Of a stretch of 64,000 bases of DNA, positions 21,129 to 31,312 are shown piece by piece. Origin of the DNA: Mermis nigrescens (lineage: Eukaryota; Nematoda; Enoplea; Mermithida; Mermithidae). Location: assembly GCA_036768485.1 (NCBI GenBank), contig JAVLUZ010000142.1, positions 2,665,848-2,729,847 on the forward strand, in the 5' to 3' direction. Position 1 is the first letter of the stretch; every line of letters starts with the position of its first letter. Below the pieces are notes generated by a model. The model saw nothing but the letters and a program-made list of their open reading frames with translations, did not search any database and was not told where the DNA came from. The position numbers and the translations under genes are program-made.

Positions 21129-22430
21129 ATGGCTCTCATAGACCTAAAATCTATCCCAAGTACTAAAACCGAACTGGACCTTTTTATGGTCCCTCCTAGC
21201 CAAGTAGTTGTAAAGCAAGGCTTCTGGCATGAAATTCAGTCAACGCATTCTATCACTAACGAAGGGCCATATGAATTTAGAGTACCGCCCAACCCTCATT
21301 ATCTCCAGCTGAACAGAAATCACATTTTACTAAGAATAGAAAAACCATTAGTTGCTGCTGGAGCATTAGTACCCGACTATGCGCCTATCAATCTTATTGG
21401 GAAAACTTTCTTCAAGCACGTGAAATGCTTCTTAGGAGGCCGCTTAATTTTTGATTGCTCTGATGAGTATGCATACAGATCGTACTTTGAAACTGAAATA
21501 AATTATGGATATTATGCAAAACAATTACACTTACAATCTGCGCTGTACTTTCACAAAGGTGGAGGTGATGTTGACACAAAAGACAATGACGCATTCAAAA
21601 AACGTTCAAAAATGTTTAGGGATGAAAATTTTGTATACGTCGCGGCTCCATTGCACATTGACATGTTTTTGCAATACAGATATTTAGTTAATTTTAATGA
21701 TTTTTGCCTAAAATTACACAGAAATAGCAACGCGTTTGTTTTGCAGTGCTTTGAGGATGTCAGCCATGAATTAAAAGTCTCACAAATGAAATTTTTTATT
21801 CGAAAAGTTGAGGTATTAGACACTTTCAATTTAGCACTTGAACAAACAATGCTTTCATATACAGCAAAGTATCCTATTAAACGCGAGGCTATGACTAACT
21901 TACACATTTCAAATCCTGCTAGAGAAACGCCCAATTATACGCTGTCCAATGGTCAGCTACCTAGGCGTATGGTGTTTGCTTTTGTTGATGGCAATGCATA
22001 TCGAGGCAATTTGTCCAAATCGTCATTTAATTTCAGACTATGCAGCATATACGATGTAAATGTAACGTGTGGCGGCATAACCTACCCAGCTTACCCACTT
22101 AACATTGCATTCAAACACAATAGGTACTTGCAAGCTTATGATCAGATGTATGATGCACTCGATATCGGGCGTGAAGGTAATTTCATCGGCAGAGACGAGT
22201 TTAAAATAAGCCACTGCCTCTTTGTGTTTGACATGACACCTGATGCAGCTGATGGAAGGCATTGGGATCTAGTGTATGAAGGGACAACGAACATAACTGT
22301 AAGGTTCGCAGACAGTTTACCTGATTCTGGCGTGGAAATTATTATATACGCCGAATTTAATAACTTAATAATGATTGACAAAAATCTAACACGTTTCATG
22401 ACTATATTGCATAAAAATGAATACCGTTGA
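21129..22430 (+). CDS. Polinton major capsid protein candidate, intact
   Basis: An uninterrupted frame of about 433 codons. I chose the second ATG (21,129, context AAAAATGG) because it lies 44 bp after a TATAAATA box (21,085), the same spacing as in the other genes; an ATG at 21,102 is the alternative. The protein is soluble and beta-rich, with segments such as PYEFRVPPNPHYLQLNRNHI and VEIIIYAEFNNLIMIDKN. Length, gene position (before the protease) and composition fit a double jelly-roll major capsid protein. Its 3' end overlaps the protease start by 14 bp in another frame. It is the longest unbroken gene of the element although its neighbours are full of stops. Confidence 0.75.
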   Translation: MALIDLKSIPSTKTELDLFMVPPSQVVVKQGFWHEIQSTHSITNEGPYEFRVPPNPHYLQLNRNHILLRIEKPLVAAGALVPDYAPINLIGKTFFKHVKCFLGGRLIFDCSDEYAYRSYFETEINYGYYAKQLHLQSALYFHKGGGDVDTKDNDAFKKRSKMFRDENFVYVAAPLHIDMFLQYRYLVNFNDFCLKLHRNSNAFVLQCFEDVSHELKVSQMKFFIRKVEVLDTFNLALEQTMLSYTAKYPIKREAMTNLHISNPARETPNYTLSNGQLPRRMVFAFVDGNAYRGNLSKSSFNFRLCSIYDVNVTCGGITYPAYPLNIAFKHNRYLQAYDQMYDALDIGREGNFIGRDEFKISHCLFVFDMTPDAADGRHWDLVYEGTTNITVRFADSLPDSGVEIIIYAEFNNLIMIDKNLTRFMTILHKNEYR

Positions 22431-22794
22431 AATATTCAAAATTCTTCAGTGTAATATCAAAAAGGATATATTTTTAGGTGTTTTCCCATTAGATCACCTT
22501 CCTCCAATAACAGTGATTGATTTGAATGCTAGCAATGCGCCTGGCTCGCACTGGGTCGCCATATACTTCCAAAGCAATAAACACCGTGATTATTTTGACA
22601 GCTATGGTCGAAAACCATTTAATCAATTAATGCATTATATTTCAAATAATGCACTCACATATACATACAATAATACACAGACACAAGGGCTCTTTTCAAT
22701 CAGCTGTGGTCACATGTGTGTATATTTCCTAGTTTGCAGAAGTCGGGGTACTTCTTTCAAAAATCTGTTTTATCTATGCTTAGTGAAAAATTAA
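22417..22794 (+). CDS. Polinton adenain-like cysteine protease, open
   Basis: A 125-codon frame. The catalytic triad of adenovirus-type (C5) proteases is visible: His in GSHWVAIYF, Asp in DYFDSYG, and Cys in SISCGHMC, followed by YFLVCRSRG. In adenoviruses and Polintons this protease matures capsid proteins. It is shorter than adenain (about 200 residues), in the range of compact Polinton versions. It overlaps the capsid gene by 14 bp and has no TATAAATA box, so it may share the capsid transcript. All motifs are intact. Confidence 0.85.
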   Translation: MNTVEIFKILQCNIKKDIFLGVFPLDHLPPITVIDLNASNAPGSHWVAIYFQSNKHRDYFDSYGRKPFNQLMHYISNNALTYTYNNTQTQGLFSISCGHMCVYFLVCRSRGTSFKNLFYLCLVKN

Positions 22795-22824
22795 TAATTA
22801 CTTCAATAACCTAGAATTATAAAC

Positions 22825-23599
22825 ATGGATACTAAACAATTTTACATCACACTCCCGAGCAATTCATAAGAATAAATACTGCGGCCACGTTCATAACCAA
22901 CCTGCCTAGGTGAATCCTACTAAATGGCGACTGAGAAGTTGGTCTGGCTGAAATAATTTATGCAAATACATGGCACACTGTTGCCGAGGATCATAATATG
23001 ATACAATTTTACGATTTTAAAAATAATGTGCGATTAAAGATGCTCATTTCCCGAGCCAGATACCTAAGTATACACGATCTTGTTAAGACAATCAGTGAGG
23101 GATAAAAAATGGTTAGTGAGAACGAAAACTTTGACTAAACGGAACATATAAGCTTGCAGTATGACAATAATAAAAAATGCTGCCATCTAAAACTTTACAC
23201 TGAATACGTTTGAAGCCTAAAATTAACGACGCATTTAATGTCCATGCTGGGATTCATAGAACGTCAACTCGCTAATATAATTTAAGTGTCGCACAAAATT
23301 TAACCATAGCTGCCCATCATTCTCCCGATTAGCTAGGTGTGATGCACAAGTTTTACATGTACTGTGATATAGTTGAGCCTCAGATCGTTGGAAATCGTTT
23401 TGCGCCACTTGTGCAAGTCGTTAATATTGAAGGGAAATACATTGATATTGTAAATCACTCGTACATTAGCCCACATTATATACCTGTACTCAAAAAAGCA
23501 TTCAACACTATTGAAATGAACAATAAAAGTGACCAAGATAAACTCGTGCCCTTTGAATTTAGCAAATCTATAGTGAAATTGCATTTTAGACGCCAGTAG
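22825..23599 (+). pseudogene. Polinton penton-like (minor capsid) protein, broken
   Basis: Starts 30 bp after the protease with MDTKQFYITLPSNS, then stops. Another frame continues with NGD*EVGLAEIIYANTWH and YLSIHDLVKTISEG, and a third piece (23,339-23,599) has MYCDIVEPQIVGNRFAPL, HYIPVLKKAFNTIEM and a terminal VKLHFRRQ. The start (FYxTLPSNS), EVGLAEI and the VPFEF...LHFRRQ ending form a pattern of a common Polinton protein regarded as penton or single jelly-roll minor capsid. At least four stops and three frame changes break it. The family name is from memory of gene order. Confidence 0.65.
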
Positions 23600-23601
23600 A
23601 C

Positions 23602-23609
23602 TATAAATA
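23602..23609 (+). promoter_or_regulatory. TATAAATA box, DNA polymerase gene
   Basis: ACTATAAATAGA directly after the penton-like stop, 58 bp before the ATG at 23,660. Confidence 0.55.
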
Positions 23610-23659
23610 GAACCATTTTTGTAAATAAATATAATTATGCATACGAGTTTTACTTAAAA

Positions 23660-24434
23660 ATGGATCTAAATCAGTACTTTGAAACGCATGAACTCCCAAC
23701 CATTTCTGTTCGTAGGTTTAGGGCAACTGCTGAAGCATTTTTGTTGCATTTTAAGAACCTTCATGATAGCCCTAATCTCGTTGAGATTTTTGAATAGATT
23801 TTTGAGGAAACTATCTACAAGATGTTACATGGCTGCCCTCCCGACAGTATGGTTGGCATTGAAATTAGACAACCAAGTATTTATGCGCCTGTTCTGGTTC
23901 CATTTAGTGAGCGCCAGTATATTAATGCTGATAAGGTTTTGGGTATTATAGAAAATGTGGCTCAATCCAAGAATAAGCTTCGCTTCAATGAGGACATGGA
24001 GTTTAAGGTAGTCCTCGTTGATTAAAGACCACAAATAGGTTCTGGTCTGGAATTTAATGTGAGTGAGTTTTGCAAAAATGGAGGAGCATATATTAAAATT
24101 ACATCGAATGATAATTTATCACTAGCCAGAGCTGTTGTAACAGGATTAGCGAAGCTGGGCAACAGCCCAAAATAAGACTCTATTCGAAAAGGTGACAGGG
24201 CACGGCACACTCTGCAAAAACAGCTAGCTTTAGATTTAATGCATAAGACTAATATTGTTTACAATGAAGAAAGATATCGTATGAGGCTGTTGAACAAAAT
24301 ACAGAAGGTTCTAGTACCCGTCTAGTATATTATAATAATATTTTGTTTTTTCAAGGACCTACGGCTGATAAGGTGATTCATTTACATGCTGCTAATAATA
24401 ATCATTATGATCTGATTACAAAAATGCCCCAAGT
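23660..24434 (+). pseudogene. N-terminal fragment of protein-primed DNA polymerase B
   Basis: After a TATAAATA box (23,602) an ATG opens a frame of about 257 codons with stops at TAG 23,798, TAA 24,023, TAA 24,173 and TAG 24,323. A frameshift near 24,345 leads into FFQGPTADKVIHLH and NNNHYDLITKMP, the region that in Polinton polymerases comes just before the exonuclease domain. The sequence then breaks off and the right terminal inverted repeat begins about 15 bp later. The exonuclease, polymerase palm and terminal-protein motifs are all missing: a deletion of about 1,000 codons relative to a full gene. The call rests on gene order and these motifs. Confidence 0.75.
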
Positions 24435-24449
24435 GCAGACCACCCCCTT

Positions 24450-24730
24450 GTTTTGAGAGTTCCGAAACTACCCCTCCCAGGGACAAATAGTCTGCATACC
24501 CGGGGCGCATTCAGGGCGCACCCTCACCCTCGCCTATGTTATAACATAGGTAACCTCCCTCATGGCGCACATTTTCAGAGCCAGGGCGCACGTTTTAGCA
24601 CCCCTTCTCCAGCTGCCTATCACATCCGCCTATGCTATAACACAGGAAAAAAGTTCTCGAACCTAGTTCCCGAACTACAAAGTTCCGGAATTCAGTTCCA
24701 GAAGGTGCCAGGGTTGCACGGTATACTACT
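24450..24730 (-). repeat. Polinton right terminal inverted repeat
   Basis: The reverse complement of 15,116-15,396, ending in TACTACT against the ATCCGG duplication. Confidence 0.9.
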
Positions 24731-24736
24731 ATCCGG

Positions 24737-25255
24737 CACTAAACGCCGAAAAACTTACGAAAATTACGATAAATAATCCCTAAAAATTATTTAGAAAGGC
24801 AAATTCATTCTGTACCACGCGAAGCCGATATATGAAGATATGAAGTAATTTTTTATTTTTTTGACATATGAAGTAATTTTTGGATGATATTGAATATTCA
24901 TAAACTAAATAACAATTTTAATTAAAACAATTAATAGGGTGTTTATGGAAAGCTAAAGGAGGCGTGAGACGTAGCCTGGCAGAACATATTTAAAAAGTAT
25001 AGCGAATTCTTGAATTTTAAAAATGCAAATAATGCTGGATTCTTCCCTCCAGAATCGAACTTTAAAAATTTTGTTCATTTTTTGCTATTTATGTCGCGAA
25101 ACATCAACAAACAGTGCTTTTTGCCATTTGAGACCAGCACAATTTTTGCTCTTCTTCGACATTTAAAAGCATATTGGCATCCCTCCTGGCGCAACAGACT
25201 TTTGGTATGGCCCATTCATGGATTAAATGCAGATGGAACAATTCTGTAGGACCAT
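24737..25255. other. noncoding stretch right of the Polinton
   Basis: The first 100 bp (CACTAAACGCCG and following) resemble 14,832-14,900, the repeat into which the Polinton inserted. I see no gene. Confidence 0.4.
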
Positions 25256-25675
25256 AAATTATTTTTGAGGATTTGAGGGGTCTACACCTCCACAGAACGG
25301 TTTTGGCCCCCACCCCTGGAAGTTTTCTCACCCGAGCCTCTGGAATTTGATATTTTTTAAAACGTTCGCGGAAAAAAGGTGTCTATTTAAGCGTTTTAGA
25401 TATCTGTTTGCTTGATAAGTGTCATATTTTCGACACCTCGCGCCATGCACTCATTTTTTGACTATAATTTCTTCGATTTACTTAAATTTGTTCCATATTT
25501 TTCAAAAGAATTTTTAATGCTTCCATGTTTCAAAATAATACAGCACGGTCAAAAACGCCAAAAATGATGTTTTCGGCGCGTGTAAAGCCCGTTTTTAGGT
25601 CGAAATGGGGTACTTTAGAAAAATGTATTGATTTTTAACCTTTTCCCCTGGAATTTTTATGCTGTCCATGTCTGT
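25256..25675 (+). repeat. interspersed repeat family B, copy 2
   Basis: Shares the TTTAAGCGTTTTA, AGTGTCATATTTT and CGCCAAAAATGATGTTTTCGG blocks with 1660-1970 and 28,650-29,290, in the same order. Noncoding. It lies just downstream of the proposed receptor exon 1. Confidence 0.5.
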
Positions 25676-25708
25676 TCGGTATTAGACAAGAACAAAATGT
25701 TTTAGTAC

Positions 25709-25919
25709 CTGCCAAGGCTGACAGCAAGTAATGATGTTTAGTGCGTAAAGATTTATTCAAGAAAATTGTGCATCCAATGAGCGAGCTCGCTATAATAGCC
25801 GCGAAACCGCTGATTGCATACAACGAAAATTGACTCAATCTCAATCGTCTATGATAATCGGTACAAACGTAAAAAATCGTCCCGTTATTGATTTCGACTG
25901 AATCATTCATCTCTAGCAT
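25709..25919 (-). CDS. candidate 7TM receptor first exon (N-terminus, TM1)
   Basis: On the minus strand, ATG at 25,919 opens a frame beginning MLEMNDSVEINNGTIFYVC. It has two N-glycosylation sites (NDS, NGT). A helix (FSLYAISGFAAIIASSLIGC, TM1) follows, then a short basic loop and the start of a second helix. The exon ends at a strong donor, GGCAG|GTACTA (25,708-25,707), in phase 1. An upstream AG after a T run at about 25,961 means a 5' untranslated exon is possible. An extracellular glycosylated start and TM1 match a rhodopsin-type receptor, and strand and order agree with the TM5 and TM6-TM7 segments at 2.5 and 1.1-1.4 kb. Exons for TM2-TM4 were not found, so the gene model is incomplete. 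Confidence 0.42.
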
Positions 25920-25962
25920 AGTCAGTGAATAATAAGAAGTCAACTGGCACACAAAAACTAAA

Positions 25963-28540
25963 AAAATACACTCTTGTACGTTTCAAAACAAATTTTGGCA
26001 GGCGGTACAACCAGACGTGTAAATCCTCTAAATTTCGTGTGAAGTGGTCGTTTTAGGGTCAGATGATGGATGGCTTTCGATTTTTGGTCAAAAATCACGG
26101 AAAAAACACCTAGAAATTGTCAAAAACGCAATTTTTCTAACCAAAAATCAACGGAGGGTCAAAAGTTTTCCAATTTCGGGTTATGGGGGCCCGACCGACC
26201 TACGGTGGGGATCCCCTATCCCCTCCCCTCTGTGACGTGTATGGGGTGCGAATCATAGATGCACAGCTTGGTCAGTCGGGGAGATTTAGTCAAACAGCTA
26301 CTTTAGGACAAAAACTATTTAGCCACAGTTTTTTAAACATTTTCAGGTGTGTTTTTTAAATTAATTTCATGTTGATTTCAAGAAACATACGTGCATGTCC
26401 AAGTACAATTGCAATTTTTTTATTTTCAATTGCTTTTTTATTCTCATTTTATTTTAATTTTTAAAATTTCATTCCATTTCAATTTTAATGTACATGTATG
26501 ATTATGAACAACTATGCGTAAAATGATATTCATTGTTCTCAGTGTCTAGGTCTCAAAAAAGCTTACGCGAAACGTATATAATTGAACAACTGAAGTAATA
26601 AGATGTCAATGGTAAGAAAAATGCAAAAAAAACCTAAAAAGTCAACCATTTTAATTTTTTTAATATTTTTGGAGACTACAATCAGATATGCGCGTAAGAA
26701 GGAAAAACTTGGAAGTTTAGGCACCAGAAAAAGAAAATGGAATATTTTCGGAGAAATTAAGGAAAAGTAAGGGCCAAAAATTATGATTATGAAATATCTT
26801 TGCATAGGTTTTTGAAAATAATCACTAACTGTAGATAAAGACAGTTTACATGTTAAAAAAGGTTTTATTAAAGTTTTTGAGACCATCTTGGCTGAAACAA
26901 ATTAGCCGGCCATGCTGACCCACGATCCTTCCTCGTTTATATGATTTCCGTTTAATTGTTTTCTGTTGGCTAGTCCTGATAAGAATTTATTCATGCAATT
27001 GATACTGCCATATGCTGTAATCATTTACGAAAAAATGAAAAATTGAATCTATAAATATATGCACCGTATAATTTGAAGTTTATGTATTCATATTTTATGT
27101 AAACTATTTTATCTTATAAATGTAATTATTATTTTGATTTTATATATTTTGTTTTTACATATTTGATGTTTTACTTATATTTCATTTAACTCATGTGTAT
27201 TGCAGGAATCCGTGTATATTTCATAAAACCTGAAGTATTAAGTTAGGCAGAATTAGTAGAAAAATTATAAGGTACCAAACGTTCAGTGCAGAACATACTA
27301 GGTGTGGTTACCTACTTATGTACTTACGTACTTTTTAGCAGAAGATATCTTGAACAAGAATGCATTCATTCAAAATTTTCATGAGGAAAAATACAACAAG
27401 GCTTGAACATTAAAGAAACTTTTTAAGTTTATTATAAATTTACTAAAATTTTCGAAACAATAGCTTTGAACCTGTGTCACAATTGTAAAGAATTCGAAAT
27501 CGGAAAAAAATTTTCAGAGTTAAGAAGCCAAAATTCACTGGGCATTAGTTTTTCTCGATGCAGCCCTACACAGAATTCAAATATTTTGGAAAGTACGGAT
27601 ATAGTATCTATCAACTATGCATCGATTAGACTTAGTACTTATCGCCCTTTTCTCTAATATAATATTTGTATCTTTGAATGAAATTTCAGAAAATCGAAAC
27701 TTTCGTCTTTCTTGTGATTTTCCTTCAAGTCGAATACAAAGTTAGGAAAATGACCATCTCGTATATTATACGAAATGAACATTCATTACAGCGCGTCAAT
27801 TCAGCAGTTCCCAAAATTTTTCAAAGTAAAAAAGTTCCAAAAGGATTTATAGTGGGGGTATAAATACGTAATTTCAAATGGCAATAAAAAACCGCGAAAA
27901 AACAAGAAAAAATTTAAAATATAATTCTGGGATGGGAGTCTTTTGCATTATCGGGTCCCTGATGATCAAAACTCTAGGCATTTTTGTGGTCACTGTTGGG
28001 AGGTAAAATGAAGTGACGATAGATCATTCCTGGAAGAATAAATTATAAAATAATAACCTAGCCGAGCTAAGCTTAGCGACGAGAGAGCGAACTTAATACA
28101 AACGTTGTGCTTATCAGTTTAATTGAAAGAACTGAACCTTGCAAGTAATTAAAAATTGAAAGAAACGTTCCGTCTTCCTATTCATGGTTGTGCGGTGAAC
28201 GGATATTATTAATCTGAACAATCACCGTACGATTCGCAGCATAAATTTGAATATATGGCGTTTACATTGTTGAGGAATAAAATGTATAATGCGTACGTGT
28301 CGCGAGAATTCAAATTATGTCGTTCTATACGTAATTGGCCTTGGCTTGGTACTATGCGTCATATTGCGTGTAAGGGGGTTTCCCCTTCCAGAGGAATGTT
28401 TCAAGCCAGTTAAAGATGTCCCCTTTCAAAATTTTCTGATTTACCGGAAATTTAAAAAATGTTGTTTTAGTTGTTTTTTTAAGTTTAAAAACAACAATTT
28501 TTGGCATTACGCGCTAATAGCCGTTTCGACTATTAGACTC
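25963..28540. other. noncoding AT-rich stretch
   Basis: No exon with good splice sites, RNA gene or clear element. Short open frames (26,563-26,886 minus, 27,466-27,657 plus, 28,289-28,573 plus) have no recognisable domains. Confidence 0.45.
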
Positions 28541-28649
28541 GAATATCCGAATATGGAGTATCTCTTACTCTAGAGTAAATCACGGAGTAAATTTCCGAGT
28601 AAAATTTCTTAGTATACTCGAAGGTGGAGTAACGTTTCTCCGGACACAC

Positions 28650-29290
28650 ATGTGCGCGCGGATGTCAAGGGGTATCAATCCTCCCCCAGAATTTAAGACC
28701 CCTCCCAGAATCCAGAAGGCTTCCAGCATTAAAAAGTCAATATTTTTTCTTTTTCTCACTTTTTTGCGCCAGTGGATAAAGCTAAATGGAAAACGTCGAA
28801 ACATACATGACCTTGGGTTGCTTGGGAGGTCTTTACCCCCTTCTCCAGAAGTATTTTCACCTCCCTCCCCCGCAGAAATTTTTTCACTCCCGCCAGAATT
28901 AGCAATTTCCTTAAAGTTACCAAACATTTTCTGAAAAATTTGTAGAAAAGATGCCTTTTTAAGAATTTTTAGCTATCTATTTGCGCAAAAGTGCCAAATT
29001 TTTAGCGCTTCGGGCCATTATACTCATGTTTTGACTAGATTATGTTCAATTCGTTCCGACTTTCTTAATTTTATTCGAAATTTTTTGTTTTTATGCTCTA
29101 GAAAGATAGAGCATCATCAGAAACGCTGGAAAACGATGTTTTTGACGCGTACCTACCATTTTTGGACCCAAAAGGCACTTTATAATTTCACCCCGATCCT
29201 AATTCCCATGCTTTGTATGTACGTATGGTCGAAAAGTGATGTTTTTGCCCTTCCCATAATTTTCAGCGCGTTTTTCGACTTTTTACTTTT
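28650..29290 (+). repeat. interspersed repeat family B, copy 3
   Basis: The longest copy. It starts near GGATGTCAAGGGGTATC, with CTCCCCCAGAATTTAAGA, and includes the AAAAGTGCCAAATTTTTAGCG and GAAACGCTGGAAAACGATG blocks. A partial reversed piece lies at about 30,350-30,560. Confidence 0.5.
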
Positions 29291-29348
29291 TTTGGGACTA
29301 TAAGTCAGACCCCTCAGAGTTAAATCGCTGTTCAGATATAGTTACAAT

Positions 29349-29616
29349 CATAGGTGGGCGGCACAAAAGCTCTGGGGTGCAAGATTTTTTTAAAGGTCAC
29401 AAAATGGCCTTAAAAATGGTGGTGGTATGATGAAAAAACACCATTTTTCAACATTTCTCATCGAGAACTATCCATTGGCATCCAAAAATTGCGACAAAAA
29501 CGGAAAAAATTTTCAAGGATTGAATTCTGGGGCTGGGGGTATTTTGATTTCTGGGGTGTATTTTTGTTTCTGGGGAGGTGCATACTCCGAAACCCTCTCC
29601 CCCACGCCAAAGTATG
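29349..29616 (-). mobile_element. hAT-like MITE, reversed copy
   Basis: Ends CATAGGTGGGC and AAGTATG, with the conserved core reversed. The duplication GTTACAAT (29,341-29,348) against GTCACAAT (29,617-29,624) matches at 7 of 8 bases and fits nTnnnnAn. Confidence 0.82.
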
Positions 29617-30892
29617 GTCACAATTATTAGTTGTATCATCTCATTTTCATTTTATATGCTCGATTTTCTTGATCTTTGTACTAGTGAGTGCATGTATCAT
29701 GGATGAAGAAATAGCGTTAAACAATGAATGTCCCTTCGCTATTCATGATTGCAATAATTTTTGACTGTCATATACAGATTTCAAAAACAATCAAATATTA
29801 AAATTACAGATTTTATCTAAGATGCCCTTACGCGACCAACTAATCGATAGAAGAGCTCTTTTTGGACAGGCCTGTATACAGGATTTGTTCGAGGACGGAC
29901 TCCAGATACCTTGCTCTCTGTCTCAGAAGTTATATTGCACTACTGCTAATATGCAAAACTGCGTTTTTAACATTTTTCAATGTACGAGTGCTCCTCCAAC
30001 GACTTATAAAATTTAACTGCTCAACTGACAAATTCAAACCATGTGCGATTAAAGTTGTTAAGCCTTCGGTTTGATTTTCAAATCGCACAAGGTTTGAATT
30101 CGAGTCAAAACAATAAGGTGTTAAGGTGTTCCATCGATTAGTTGGTCAGGTGAGATAATTATAGACAAAATCAATAAACTCGCTAATTGATTGTTTTTGA
30201 GTTTAGTCAAAAATTATTATTATAATAAATAGCGAATGGACGTTCGCCGTTTCTCACGATTTTTTCATCCATGACATATGAAGATACAAATAACAATTGT
30301 GACCATATCTGGACAATGCCTAAATTCTGACGGGTCTGACTTATGGTTCCAAAAAATTTAAAAGTCAAGAAAGACGCCGAAAATTATGGGAAGTACGAAT
30401 AACCATCATATGTCGACGTTTCTCATGAAGCTTTAACCACTGGTATCAAAAAAAACATTAAGAAAAAGAAAGGATGCTCAGAATTTAATTCCAAAAGTTT
30501 TCTGGATTCTGGGAGGGGATCTCTGAATTCTGGGGAGGATCGAAACCCCTAGACATTCGCGGCCCACATGATTGCGAACCAGATAAATAAGCCACATGTA
30601 TACCTACTACATATTTTACATGTAAATTGTTGTTACACCGAGATCTACTCCTGCCCATCGCTGAGTAAATCTACTCCGGAGAAAGGCTACTCCACCTTCG
30701 AGTATACCAAAAAATTTTATTCGAAGATTTGCTCGGCGATTTACTCCAGAGTAAGTGATACTCCACCTTCGGGTATTTGGGCCTCAATGTATAAACTAGC
30801 AAATGGGGCACTTCGCTGCCCCATTTGTTAGATCTATCTTTTTTACGAATGGGTCGCTTCGCTCCTAATTCGCAAAAAGGTATCTACATATA

Positions 30893-31105
30893 GTCTGTTT
30901 CATTTATTCGTGAGTTTTTTAATAAATTTCCAAGGGCTACAGAAAGCGAAACAAGACGAATTACTGTAATTCGGCAGATCCGTTTAGTGAAGTCGATTGC
31001 TGGAATTCTTCCATGTTTATTGCACTAATCCACCCATATAAATTTAATTTAGGCATTTAATTACTGCTGGGACATACTGTAGTAAGTGCCCTAAATAAAA
31101 AACTA
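30893..31105 (-). repeat. SINE-like repeat, truncated copy
   Basis: A direct-repeat partner of 31,313-31,575 (shared TATAGTCTGTTTCAT, ACTGTAATTCGGCAG, ATAAATTTAATTTAGGCATT). On the minus strand it begins TTCGATCCCAGCC, similar to a tRNA box B, so the copy appears cut inside a tRNA-like head. Confidence 0.45.
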
Positions 31106-31189
31106 TCGGCTGGGATCGAAGTGTTGTACAAGATAAGGATTTTTCGCGAGATAAAAGATGAAGATAAAGTTAAAATTTTAAAATCTAGA

Positions 31190-31290
31190 AGATAAAGATA
31201 AAGATAAAGATAAAGATAAAAAATTAAGAAAAATAATGATAAAGATAATTTGCAAGATAAAGAAACCAAAAATATAAAGATAATGATAAA
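31190..31290. repeat. GATAAA microsatellite
   Basis: An imperfect GATAAA run between the two SINE-like repeats; the densest part is at 31,190-31,225. Confidence 0.85.
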
Positions 31291-31312
31291 GTGTTAATAT
31301 GGTCGCCTGGAC

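Larger units (their letters stand above)
15116..24730 (+). mobile_element. Polinton/Maverick, 9.6 kb, internally deleted
   Basis: Both ends start AGTAGTAT(A/G)CCGTGC and form 281-bp inverted repeats. The flanks are a perfect 6-bp duplication ATCCGG (15,110-15,115; 24,731-24,736). AG...CT termini and 6-bp duplications are the Polinton signature. Contents in order: a minus-strand ORF, a CxxC protein, integrase, a 100-aa ORF, packaging ATPase, three small proteins, major capsid, protease, a penton-like protein and the start of DNA polymerase B. Full Polintons are commonly 15-20 kb. Here most of polymerase B is gone, its reading ending within 20 bp of the right inverted repeat. The element cannot replicate by itself in this form; many genes have stops and frameshifts. 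Confidence 0.93.
28545..30775. mobile_element. 2.2-kb segment bounded by about 110-bp inverted repeats
   Basis: The left arm 28,545-28,644 and the right arm 30,648-30,775 are inverted copies. Both contain CTTACTCT(A/G)GAGTAAATC and TATACTCGAAGGTGGAGTA and end CTCCGG. Between them lie a family B repeat and a hAT-like MITE. It may be one nonautonomous DNA element with later insertions, or two separate small palindromic MITEs in opposite orientation. No clear target duplication was found. Confidence 0.45.
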
